Source of the DNA: Fimbriimonas sp.
Lineage (GTDB): Bacteria; Armatimonadota; Fimbriimonadia; Fimbriimonadales; Fimbriimonadaceae
Length of the DNA stretch: 23,952 nt
Direction of reading: 5' to 3'
Assembly (NCBI GenBank): GCA_030447945.1
Contig: JAUJNV010000041.1
Span: 1 to 23,952, forward strand
A program made the position numbers and the translations under genes. The notes under the pieces are model-generated. The model was given only the letters and a program-made list of their open reading frames with translations. It was not told the DNA's origin and searched no databases. Numbering within the stretch: the stretch's first letter is position 1; each line of letters opens with the position of its first letter. This document shows positions 8,115 through 14,890 of this stretch, piece by piece.

Positions 8115-8272
8115 CCCCTTGGGAGTGCGCCGCTTCAGCGGCGCTTTCTGAGAGCGCTTGAAGCGCGCGTGGATATGACGATCCCCTTCTCTCGTCGTAG
8201 CCGATTTCTCGGGCCCCAACGCGCGCTGAAGCGCATAACAAAGCGCCGCTGAAGCGGCGCACTCCCAAGGGG
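8115..8272. repeat. 158-bp palindromic element with perfect 33-bp arms
   Basis: The left arm 8115-8147 and right arm 8240-8272 are exact reverse complements over 33 bases (outer end CCCCTTGGGAGTGCGCC). Each arm also holds its own palindrome GCCGCTTCAGCGGC. Inside, AGCGCTTGAAGCGCGCGT (8153-8170) pairs with ACGCGCGCTGAAGCGC (8220-8235) apart from a one-base bulge and mismatch. It lies between the metallopeptidase start and the end of the NmrA-like gene and encodes nothing. The architecture is that of a REP/BIME or MITE-like dispersed element, or a long hairpin RNA. Confidence 0.9.
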
Positions 8273-8299
8273 ATAGGCTTTCATTAGATCGCGATATGC

Positions 8300-9264
8300 C
8301 TACTTAACCCGCCGCCCCCGTGGGATGAGGCAGGGGATGCGGTCACGGTTCGCCTCCAGCCATTGTCCGAAAGACTGGAGCGTCAGTTCAGCTCGCGGGA
8401 AGATTCCACTGCGCGCGGCGCGGAAATCTTCGTTGAAGTCTCGCTTGAACTGGAACATGTTCCCCAGATCGTCCGCCCCCGGAAATCCGAAGCTGCGGAA
8501 GAGTTCCGGGGAGACCTCGTTGTAGACGACCTCTTGCCCGAGCGCCCGGGTGAAGGCCTCGGCCATCTGGCCGCCGGTCAGGTGCTCGCCCGCGATACCC
8601 ACGGTGCGGCCGAGGTCCGGGCGCTGGAAGATGCCGAGAGCGCAGCGGCCGATGTCTTCGGCGGCGATGCCGGGAGGGGCCGGAGCCCATCGGCATGGTG
8701 ATGGCGAGCCGCCCGTCGGGCCCCGGCGTCGGCCCCATGCCGAATTGGATGAAGTTGTCCCAATAGAAGCTGGTGAGCAGGAACGTGGTGGGCACGCCCA
8801 GCTCGCGGAAGGTGGCGTCGGCCTCGCCCTTGGCGTCCAGGTGCGGCACCTTGTCTGCCCATGAGGGTCGGCATGCGATCGTCGTCCAGCGGAACCAGCG
8901 GCGGGTGTCTTCCAGCGTGGACCAGATGACGTGCCGGACGCCCGCCCCGCGCGCCGCTTCGGCCATCGTGCTGGCCTCCGCCTTTTCGCGCTCCGGCGAA
9001 GTGGTGAAGAAGGTCACGCAGAACGCCCCGTAGGCCTCGAAGGCCCGCCGGACGCCTCCGGATCGCTCAGGTCGGCCTGCGCCACCTCCCCCGCGCCCGC
9101 GGCGGCGAGGGCCTGGGCCTTCTCGTTTCCTTGGGGATCCCGGGTAATCGCGCGCACCTGGAAGCCGCTCTCTCCGGTTGGGCGAGGATGGCGCGGGCCA
9201 GCCCTCCTCCCTGCGCTCCCGTGGCCCTGACGACGGCGAGCGTGATTCTGCTCTGATCGTTCAT
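8300..9264 (-). pseudogene. NmrA-like NAD(P)-binding protein, frameshifted
   Basis: From ATG 9264 the product begins MNDQSRITLAVVRATGAQGG with the Rossmann glycine motif ATGAQGGGLARAIL, and QVRAITRDPQGNEKAQAL follows in another frame. Then come YGAFCVTFFTTSPEREKA, AEAARGAGVRHVIWSTLED and the long intact stretch PTTFLLTSFYWDNFIQFGMG, GRLAITMPMG. The C-terminal part has VGIAGEHLTGGQMAEAFTRA, GFPGADDLGNMFQF and LTLQSFGQWLEANRDRIP to TAG 8300. This is the NmrA/HSCARG type, atypical short-chain dehydrogenases that bind NAD(P) as redox sensors and usually lack the catalytic Tyr. Length (about 320 codons) is normal. Indels lie near 8680, 8865 and 9040-9180. It stands alone between hypotheticals. Confidence 0.88.
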
Positions 9265-9424
9265 GCCCAGGGCTAGGCTAAACCCAGCGAGGTCCCAGGC
9301 CGAAGGACCTGGGACGTCTCGGTGGCGACGCTCGTCGAGATAACGCCCTGCGGGCGCACCCTCCGGCGAGGAAGTCAACAGAGACATGCAGATCGGGATT
9401 GGGAAGGGCTTCAGGATTCGAGTT

Positions 9425-9763
9425 TTAAAACTTCTCGTCCGCGCCGTACGCGCCGTAGTGGCTCGCCATCGCCTGCCACACCGCCATGTAGGCGCTCTTG
9501 CGCCGGGGGTCGTCCTTCGCAACGCTGTCCTTGAAGTTGGGCGCCGTGATCGCCATGGCTTGCGCGGTCAGCACACGCCCCACGACCTCCCTCGGCACCA
9601 CGGCGCGGTAGCGGTGGCTTGGGCGTCCTCAAACAGCTCGATCGCCTCCCCTTCGAAGGCCCGCTCGATGTCGCCCGGCACGCGGGGCGCGCACGAGCAG
9701 AGACTCGGGCTGATCTCGGTGCGCTATGATGGATAGGAACGCGTCGTTCATAAAGATCCACAT
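9425..9763 (-). pseudogene. Conserved hypothetical protein, one frameshift
   Basis: ATG 9763 gives MWIFMNDAFLSIIAHRDQPE and SLLVRA, then in shifted frames GDIERAFEGEAIELFED, RYRAVVPREVVGRVLTAQAM and ITAPNFKDSVAKDD, YMAVWQAMASHYGAYG to TAA 9425-9427. The order 'MW(I/V)xxNDAFLSIV ... LLVRAR ... GDIExxF ... YRAxVPxxVV ... NFKxSV ... YMxVWxAMA' is that of a small protein of about 110 residues found in many bacteria and phages with no known function. I recognise it as that family by memory of the pattern only. It is a single gene with no obvious operon. Breaks fall near 9665 and 9610-9625. Confidence 0.65.
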
Positions 9764-9829
9764 GCGCTGTGCTACGGGCCGATGCCGGGCGCCGCGCATC
9801 TTCGAGGTCCGGCTTCCGGTGATTCGCGC

Positions 9830-10278
9830 CTAGCGATCGTTGAGCAAAAGCTCCAGATCACTCCGATGGATGCTCGGGACGGCCACTCCGACCGCATGAT
9901 CTCCTGGTTTTCCCTGAACAACCAGGCTATGTGGGCGGAATTGCAGAGGAATCTCAAGCGCGCGCCTCAGGGCCGGAGGCCCTCCCATGCCCGGGTAGGG
10001 GATGTCTATCTGGTAGATGCGACATCCTGTCGCACAGTCCGCCTTCCATCCGGAGGATCGAGCTTGCCCGATGCGCGACAGAATGTCGCACCTACGAGGC
10101 GGGCCGCTTAGGCGATACTCCGCTTCGATGGAGACGGTCCAGGAGACTCCCTTGAGCGGGACGGTGAACCGGCAGGCGCGGATGCTCTGGTCGCTGAGGG
10201 CGTAGTCCGGACTAGGTCCTTGAGCTCCTTGAGAAACCTGTCCGCGGCCGCGTCTAGTTCCTGTTCTTTGTCTTGCAT
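9830..10278 (-). pseudogene. Hypothetical protein carrying an in-frame palindromic repeat
   Basis: ATG 10278 starts MQDKEQELDAAADRFLKELK, and after one shift near 10220 the frame continues PDYALSDQSIRACRFTVPLK, GVSWTVSIEAEYRLSG, then the repeat-encoded part (10013-10095), and IYQIDIPYPGMGGPPALRRA, PLQFRPHSLVVQGKPGDHA to TAG 9830-9832. The family is not recognised. About 27 residues in the middle (RRCDILSRIGQ...CATGC) come from an inverted repeat that looks inserted, yet the frame passes through it. Whether the host protein tolerates the insertion or is dead cannot be told. Confidence 0.5.
10013..10095. repeat. Inverted repeat inside an ORF (GTAGRTGCGACAT..)
   Basis: The 21-base arm 10013-10033 and the reverse complement of 10075-10095 match at 19 positions. 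Each arm contains a smaller imperfect palindrome, GCGACAT-N-CTGTCGC. The 41-base loop has no further obvious repeat. It resembles a palindromic dispersed element lying within coding sequence. Confidence 0.75.
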
Positions 10279-10325
10279 AGGAGTTTCTCGCTCGCCTTTC
10301 CCGTGTTGCCAAACCGCTCTCCGCC

Positions 10326-10682
10326 CTACTTCGTGAAGCGGGACGGCGCGGGCGCGTTGCCCCGGCCGACTTCGCGGAGGAGGTCGTCGATGTCCATGAA
10401 GGGATCTCCGCCGGTGCGCTTCCAGCGGATGCGTCCGGATGCGTCGATGAGGGGGGTGCTGTGGAGCTCCCTATCCTCGACGTCGTACGAGGCATAGCGG
10501 CGGGCGGTCTCGTGGTTGTGGTCGGAAAGGAGGCGGATGCCCATCGAGGCGAGCTTCAAGGACTCTTTGTTCTTTTCGGGAGGCGTGCTGCTTTTAGGCG
10601 GATTCTGGAGCGGGTTTTGGGCCGGGGTAAGGGTGGCGAGGCACGCGGCGAGAAGGAGCGGAAGGGTGGGGCGGAGCATCAT
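10326..10682 (-). CDS. Secreted peroxiredoxin-like remnant lacking the catalytic cysteine region
   Basis: An intact 118-residue frame. Residues 1-21 (MMLRPTLPLLLAACLATLTP and A) form a signal peptide, followed by a Pro/Asn/Ser-rich linker, and then LKLASMGIRLLSDHNHETA, RRYASYDVED, HSTPLIDASGRIRWKRTGG and DPFMDIDDLLREVGR. The second part is the C-terminal half of an AhpC/TSA redoxin: the strand after the helix, the LHSTxLID turn and the GRIRW hairpin. The N-terminal half with the peroxidatic Cys is missing. The protein cannot be a normal thiol peroxidase. It may be a deletion product or a secreted redoxin scaffold. Two start codons lie in tandem (10682 and 10679). Confidence 0.7.
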   Translation of the reverse strand: MMLRPTLPLLLAACLATLTPAQNPLQNPPKSSTPPEKNKESLKLASMGIRLLSDHNHETARRYASYDVEDRELHSTPLIDASGRIRWKRTGGDPFMDIDDLLREVGRGNAPAPSRFTK

Positions 10683-10962
10683 TGGACCGTCACGGAGGGC
10701 GCTGCACCATTCTAGCTAGGTTCGTAAACCCTGCTGTAGGCCCCTACCGTCCGGTGGTGAGGCTCCGGGTGGGCCGTTCTGTTCGGCCCGCCGCCGTTCT
10801 GCCCGCGCCGAGCGGCAGCACTGGCCGGCACCGAGCCTCGTCATCCGCAGCGCCGGACCAGCCAACGTAGCGAAAGGGTGAGGCTCAGACCTTAAGAGGG
10901 ACGCCTGCATGATTGGTCGTGTCGCCTCGGCTTCACGAAGCCGTTGGCCAGATGCCATCTGC
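10683..10962. other. Intergenic region without a supported gene
   Basis: About 280 bases between the redoxin remnant and the small gene at 10975. The region is GC-rich with several short GGCC/CCGG words. Open frames on both strands lack family motifs and consistent third-position GC. A GCTTCACGAAGC hairpin (10929-10940) lies shortly before the promoter of the next gene. Confidence 0.4.
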
Positions 10963-10968
10963 TACCCT
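10963..10968 (+). promoter_or_regulatory. TACCCT -10-like box, probable leaderless start
   Basis: TACCCT (TANNNT form) stands six bases before ATG 10975, the same spacing as at 1986. There is no Shine-Dalgarno sequence between the box and the ATG, and no good -35. Confidence 0.4.
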
Positions 10969-10974
10969 CGTGCG

Positions 10975-11271
10975 ATGGACAACCAAGAGTTCAGGCGACT
11001 GATGGACGTTCCGGGGAACGACCTGGCGACCGTCCGCAGCCTCTTCCTGCAAATAGAGACCGAGCGGAAGGCGCTTCTCGAACAACTCGCGACTCAAGAG
11101 ACGAACAGCGCCTTCATGGCTCCGGATCCCTTTAGCCTGGCCATTGCGCGGACCGCGATCATCAATCAGAACGTCTCGTCCCTCGCGCTCCAGTACATCT
11201 ACTTCAAGGAGACGGGGCGGCCGCTGGACAGCCGGGAAGCCGAGAAGCCCGGCGATCCTCCGGAAGGGTAG
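10975..11271 (+). CDS. Small hypothetical protein
   Basis: A 98-residue protein, MDNQEFRRLMDVPGNDLATV..., rich in charged helix-forming residues, with a middle part DPFSLAIARTAIINQNVSSL and the C-terminal tail REAEKPGDPPEG. There is no signal peptide, transmembrane segment or known motif. The frame has GC-rich third positions and a six-base spacing from a TANNNT box, so it is likely a real gene. A GC-rich hairpin follows its stop. The function is unknown. ATG 10975 is preferred to the longer frame from 10909, whose extra residues overlap the promoter. Confidence 0.65.
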   Translation: MDNQEFRRLMDVPGNDLATVRSLFLQIETERKALLEQLATQETNSAFMAPDPFSLAIARTAIINQNVSSLALQYIYFKETGRPLDSREAEKPGDPPEG

Positions 11272-11276
11272 CGCCT

Positions 11277-11307
11277 CAGCCCGGGCGGGCCGGGATCGGC
11301 CGGGCTG
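11277..11307 (+). terminator. GC-rich hairpin after the small gene
   Basis: CAGCCCGG (11277-11284) pairs with CCGGGCTG (11300-11307) over eight bases, just after the stop at 11271. There is no clear T-run. Confidence 0.4.
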
Positions 11308-11366
11308 AATATGGCGCTCTGGCACTGGCCGGGACCTCTGCGGCCGCCACGGCCGGGCACCGCAAG

Positions 11367-11372
11367 TAAAAT
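11367..11372 (+). promoter_or_regulatory. TAAAAT -10 box before the DUF5694 gene
   Basis: TAAAAT lies nine bases before ATG 11382, which would leave an mRNA leader of only a few bases. No Shine-Dalgarno sequence is visible. Confidence 0.5.
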
Positions 11373-11381
11373 CTTCCGTCT

Positions 11382-12191
11382 ATGCTTAAGAAAGTCTCCT
11401 TCCTCATGGCGCTGTTCTTCCTCGGGATGAGCGGGAGCGCGCAAACGCTGCCGAGGATGGCGAGGACGGAGGTGATGATTCTTGGCACCTACCACATGGA
11501 CAATCCGGGGCTAGACCTCGTGAAGGCTCCTCTGGACGACCACCTATCGGCCCGGCGGCAGCGGGAAATTCTGGAGGTGGTTCAGAGGATCGCCCGGTAC
11601 CGGCCCACCAAGATCCTGCTGGAGTCGGCGTACGGCACCCAGGGGATGAACGACCGGTACGCGGGCTATCGCGCCGGCACTTATAAGTTAACCGCCGACG
11701 AGCGGGACCAGTTGGGGATCCGATTGGCGCACCGGCTCGGCCATGCCCGCGTGTATCCCATCGACTACGCGCACGACATGGACATCGCAGCGGTCCTCGC
11801 TCTGGCCCGAAAGCAAGGCGACAAGGGGACGCTGGACCTTATCGACCACGGTTTGAAAGAGATCGGGCGCATGATGGCCCGCCGGCCTCGTATCTCCGTT
11901 CGCCAGGCGCTGTGGGAAGACAACTCGCCCCGAGCGGACGCCTTTACGCAAGGCATGTACAACCTGTTGCTTCGCATCAACGAGGAGCCGTCGAATTACA
12001 AAGGCACGGAGGTCGTCGCCGGCTGGTACCACCGCAACCTCCGGATCTTCGCGAACATCGCCAAGACGATCCGGCCCGGCGATGGGCGAGTCCTCGTCAT
12101 CATCGGCGCCGGGCACGCTCCCATCCTCCGCCAACTCGTGCGCGAGGCTCCGGACATGAAGCTAGTGGATCCCGTGGGGTATCTGCGGTAG
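11382..12191 (+). CDS. Secreted DUF5694 (TraB/ChaN-like) protein
   Basis: An intact 269-residue protein. Residues 1-20 (MLKKVSFLMALFFLGMSGSA) are a signal peptide. The mature part opens with EVMILGTYHMDNPGLDLVK, the signature GTxHxxNPG of DUF5694, followed by ARRQREILEVVQRIARYRPT, KILLE, DQLGIRLAHRLGH, VYPIDYAHDMD and near the end VLVIIGAGHAPILRQLV. The two GxxH elements (GTYH and GAGH) and the acidic KILLES turn are what relates this family to TraB/ChaN/Tiki proteins, proposed metal-dependent hydrolases, but no substrate is known. Its gene faces the S41-like gene, and a shared hairpin lies between them. The clean frame and strong family pattern make the call firm, but the function stays general. 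Confidence 0.85.
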   Translation: MLKKVSFLMALFFLGMSGSAQTLPRMARTEVMILGTYHMDNPGLDLVKAPLDDHLSARRQREILEVVQRIARYRPTKILLESAYGTQGMNDRYAGYRAGTYKLTADERDQLGIRLAHRLGHARVYPIDYAHDMDIAAVLALARKQGDKGTLDLIDHGLKEIGRMMARRPRISVRQALWEDNSPRADAFTQGMYNLLLRINEEPSNYKGTEVVAGWYHRNLRIFANIAKTIRPGDGRVLVIIGAGHAPILRQLVREAPDMKLVDPVGYLR

Positions 12192-12198
12192 GGTTGTT

Positions 12199-12234
12199 GG
12201 GTGTTGGGGAATCTAGTCCCACCACTCAACACCC
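12199..12234. terminator. Bidirectional hairpin between convergent genes
   Basis: GGGTGTTG (12199-12206) pairs with CAACACCC (12227-12234), and inside it GGGA pairs with TCCC around ATCTAG. It fills the 52-base gap between the stops at 12191 and 12244, where a two-way terminator would be expected. The left arm belongs to the same G/T-rich word family as the tracts at 1821 and 22740. Confidence 0.6.
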
Positions 12235-12243
12235 GCGGTCCCG

Positions 12244-13989
12244 CTACGGGAAGATCGGGACCCCCGGCCTCGGCGGTCGCTTCAGGTCCAGCAGGATCAC
12301 TTCCAAGGCGGGGTCCCGGCCTTCGTAGTACGCCTTCGCCGTGAGTTGGACGGGAATGTCGGGCATGAGGGATCGGCGGCGGTCCCAGGGGGTGTTCAGT
12401 TGCCAGCGGGCGGAGGTCGTCTGACTGCCGAGGCCGGAGTACGGTAGCACGATGTAGGTCGAGTCGCCGTTCTGGTTCCCGGTTCCGCTCGTCGGTTCGC
12501 CGACGAAGATCGGCTTGGCAAGCCGTTCGAGATCCGTCACGAAGTTGGCCGTCGCCGAGTAGACGCCGCGTCCGATGATGACGTAGAGCCGGTTGCCCTC
12601 TTGGGTCGTGTGCGCGATCAGCGTGCGGAGAAGCTCGGGATAGAGAGCCGTCGTGCCGCCGTTGTTGTGGCGAATGTCGAGGATCACGTTCTTCCCTTTG
12701 CCTTCGTCCAGCGCCTTGCGCAGCTTGAGCCCGAACTGCGGCAGGGTCTCGTCCTTCGCATCCATCATCTGGTTCACCTGGACGAACGTCGCGTCGTGGC
12801 CGGGTAGGCTTTCGAACCAGTGCTCGCGCTTGAGGTTCCGAAACGAGAGGGGAGGCGTGGCGGTCGGGGGCGGGGCGAGCTTGCGGTTGATACTCGTGGG
12901 CATGGGTACCGCACCGACCCTGCGCTCGATCTCCTTTCCATCCCTCGTGCGTAGCGTCAGCCGAACCTTTCCCTCTCCGCCCTTGAGGATGCCCAGCCCC
13001 CTCAGCATCGGCAGGCTGCGCATGGCCCACATCGTTTGCGTCAGCACCTCCATCCGGCTCTCGACCGGGGCGTACTCTTCGAGCCGTCCGAGAAGCTTGC
13101 CCGTCGCGACCCCCTCGACGGCCAGCAGTTCGCATCCCAGAAGATCCTTGTTCTCCTCGTCGGCGACGATGACGAAGACGCTCTCGGGAAAGGCGTAAAA
13201 ATCGACCGGGAGGATGCTGCGCTCCACCTTGCCGTTCGGGCGTAGGTGGATGCTGGTATGGCCTTGCTTCAGGGCCGCGACCATGTGCACCAGTCCGACA
13301 TAGATCTCGTCGTTCGAGAGCTTCGGCACGTCGCGCCAAACCCGTCGGTAGCGGGCAGAGAAGTCCGGCGGCAGGTCCCGATAACGGTAGTCGGGATTCG
13401 CGCGCTTGATTTCGGCGACGATCAGGTCGATGTCCCTCCGCCAGCCGGCCGTGCGGGACATCTTCGAGGCGTCGATGTGGCCGACGAGCTTCTGAAAGCG
13501 CGGCTCCCCGCGGAGCGGCTCGAACGGCTTCTTATCGTAAAGGCCCTGGCGGTTGAAATACCCCTCTTCGAACACGAGTCGCTCCAGCGACCGGTAGGCG
13601 TTCTCCTTGTCTCCCGCTTCGAGATAGGCTTGGGCGAGGACGCGGTCGAGATACCAGGCCGCGACTTCGGTGTGCAGTTCGTCCGCCCGCTCGTAGCATT
13701 CGATCGCTTCTTTCGGCTTTCGCAGGGTGTGCTTCGTCAAGCCGAGGTAGAGCCACATCAGCCCGTCGCTAGGATAGGCGCGGGTGGCTTCCTCCAGCGC
13801 CTGTTCCGCCTCCTTCCACTTGCCCTGCCAATAGAGCCTGATGCCTTCGCCGGACCGATCGTAATAGCGAAGCGGGTCGGCCGGCGCGGCCATGCGCTCG
13901 GCAAACGGAGCGCCGCCGGGGCCGGGGGAGGCGAGGGCGACGGCGGCCAGCAACGAAAGGACGAGGATGCGGGGCCGGGCGAACCTCAT
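12244..13989 (-). CDS. Secreted TPR protein with S41-like (tail-specific protease) domain
   Basis: An intact 581-residue protein. ATG 13989 is chosen because it starts a signal peptide (RFARPRILVLSLLAAVALAS) and has GAGG 9 bases upstream. Residues about 45-150 are TPR repeats (WYQGKWKEAEQALEEATRAY-like, then TLRKPKEAIECYERADEL, AGDKENAYRSLERLV). The region after 190 (IDLIVAEIKRANPDYRYRDL, VHMVAALKQGHTSIHL) is the S41 N-terminal lid. The protease core shows ATFVQVNQMMD, NVILDIRHNNGG (the 'DLRxNxGG' motif), LYVIIGRGVYSATANF with Ser478 in the place of the S41 nucleophile, and KPIFVGEPTSG. The usual Lys of the Ser-Lys dyad is not obvious by eye, so activity is uncertain. It is divergent from the PadR gene and probably regulated by it. 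Confidence 0.87.
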   Translation of the reverse strand: MRFARPRILVLSLLAAVALASPGPGGAPFAERMAAPADPLRYYDRSGEGIRLYWQGKWKEAEQALEEATRAYPSDGLMWLYLGLTKHTLRKPKEAIECYERADELHTEVAAWYLDRVLAQAYLEAGDKENAYRSLERLVFEEGYFNRQGLYDKKPFEPLRGEPRFQKLVGHIDASKMSRTAGWRRDIDLIVAEIKRANPDYRYRDLPPDFSARYRRVWRDVPKLSNDEIYVGLVHMVAALKQGHTSIHLRPNGKVERSILPVDFYAFPESVFVIVADEENKDLLGCELLAVEGVATGKLLGRLEEYAPVESRMEVLTQTMWAMRSLPMLRGLGILKGGEGKVRLTLRTRDGKEIERRVGAVPMPTSINRKLAPPPTATPPLSFRNLKREHWFESLPGHDATFVQVNQMMDAKDETLPQFGLKLRKALDEGKGKNVILDIRHNNGGTTALYPELLRTLIAHTTQEGNRLYVIIGRGVYSATANFVTDLERLAKPIFVGEPTSGTGNQNGDSTYIVLPYSGLGSQTTSARWQLNTPWDRRRSLMPDIPVQLTAKAYYEGRDPALEVILLDLKRPPRPGVPIFP

Positions 13990-14083
13990 CAAACTACGCC
14001 TCGATATTCCATGATGCAATATATTATGCGCCAACTTCAATCCATTGCGGCAACGGGCCGTAGCCCCGGAGCACAATGGCCCC
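13990..14083. promoter_or_regulatory. Divergent promoter/operator region of the S41-like and PadR genes
   Basis: This 94-base gap is AT-rich in its left half and holds ATGATGCAATATATTATGCG (14011-14030), whose core GCAATATATTATGC is an imperfect palindrome (10 of 14 positions symmetric). PadR repressors bind such AT-rich inverted repeats between their own gene and the target. CACAAT (14072-14077) lies six bases before the PadR ATG. Confidence 0.5.
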
Positions 14084-14632
14084 ATGCCATCGCGCGGGCT
14101 GTCGATCTCCGATTACACCGTTCTCGGCATCGTGGGGCGGGACGGGCCTTGCACGACGTACAACGTCATGCGGGACATGGCGACTTCGCCTTCGAGCTTC
14201 TATCGCAAGCGCGCGTCGAGCACCTATACCGTCGTCCAAAGGCTTCTCGGGCTTGGGCTGTTGGAGACCCTGGGCGAGGAGCCGGGTCCTCGCGGAGAGC
14301 GCCAGATCGCGGTGACCGACGAGGGGCTCCGTGTGCTCAAAGACTGGATGTCGCCCGTGCCCGCCGTTGAGGCCGCGCACAGCAACGATCTCATCCGCCT
14401 CCGGGTGAACTTCCTGAACCTCTTGGATCCGGGCGAGCGGGAGGCTCTTATCGACCAAGCCGCTACCGCCCTAAGGACTCTTCTGGCCGAGAGCGAGCGC
14501 GCGCTCCCCGAGCGTCACGATCCGATCCGGTATCTGACCCTGCTCGGTCTGATCTACGAGACGCGTGCGCGCCTCGAGTGGCTCGAAGAGGTTCGAAAGA
14601 CGGTCGCCACCCCGAGGCCGGCAACGGGCTAA
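14084..14632 (+). CDS. PadR-family transcriptional regulator
   Basis: An intact 182-residue protein beginning MPSRGLSISDYTVLGIVGRD. Residues about 8-85 are the PadR winged helix: LSISDYTVLGIVGRDGPCTT, YNVMRDMATSPSSFYRK, SSTYTVVQRLLGLGLLE (the recognition-helix area), and the wing GERQIAVTDEGLRVLKDWM. The C-terminal helical half (VNFLNLLDPGEREALIDQA..., YLTLLGLIYETRARLEWLEE) is the Vir-type dimerisation domain. PadR proteins repress genes and release DNA on binding phenolic or drug-like ligands. ATG 14084 follows CACAAT by six bases. The divergent S41-like gene is the likely target. The ligand is unknown. Confidence 0.92.
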   Translation: MPSRGLSISDYTVLGIVGRDGPCTTYNVMRDMATSPSSFYRKRASSTYTVVQRLLGLGLLETLGEEPGPRGERQIAVTDEGLRVLKDWMSPVPAVEAAHSNDLIRLRVNFLNLLDPGEREALIDQAATALRTLLAESERALPERHDPIRYLTLLGLIYETRARLEWLEEVRKTVATPRPATG

Positions 14633-14788
14633 CCCCGGAGAACCATCGGGTCCAGCTTCTTGGGTGTGTCTTCCGTCCGCCGGAGTCCGCCGCTCAGGGT
14701 CCTCCCTCCAATAGCTCTTCATCGGCCGGTCCAGCTCGGCCACGGCTAGCCGCATCTCGGGTACGGGCACCCGCCGCCGAAGGCCCAA
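14629..14788 (-). pseudogene. Possible fragment of a small gene convergent with PadR
   Basis: The minus strand has a coherent stretch PVPEMRLAVAELDRPMKSYW, REDPERRTPADG, and after a shift TEDTPKKLDPMVLRG to a stop at 14629-14631, overlapping the PadR stop. The TPKKLDPMVLRG ending looks like a natural C-terminus. Further upstream TAAASLALAIWHAADGHG could be a signal peptide, but the joining frame and start are unclear. The family is not recognised. Confidence 0.25.
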
Positions 14789-14890
14789 TGGACTACTTCG
14801 CCCATGACCATCAGCGGCGTGCCAAATGGCGAGGGCCAGTGACGCGGCAGCCGTAATCTCGGATGTGGAGGGTAGCAGTGTCCTCCACGC

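Noticed and set aside
8115..8272. CRISPR-like or tandem repeat
   Set aside because: There are only two arms in inverted orientation, with no regular spacers.
11996..13339. 447-residue minus-strand open frame
   Set aside because: A shifted frame of the S41-like gene running on into the antisense of the DUF5694 gene. The protein is rich in Arg/Gly/Pro without any family motif.
13246..14370. 374-residue plus-strand open frame
   Set aside because: Antisense to the clean S41-like gene and overlapping the PadR start. It has no motifs. Long shadow frames are expected in GC-rich DNA.
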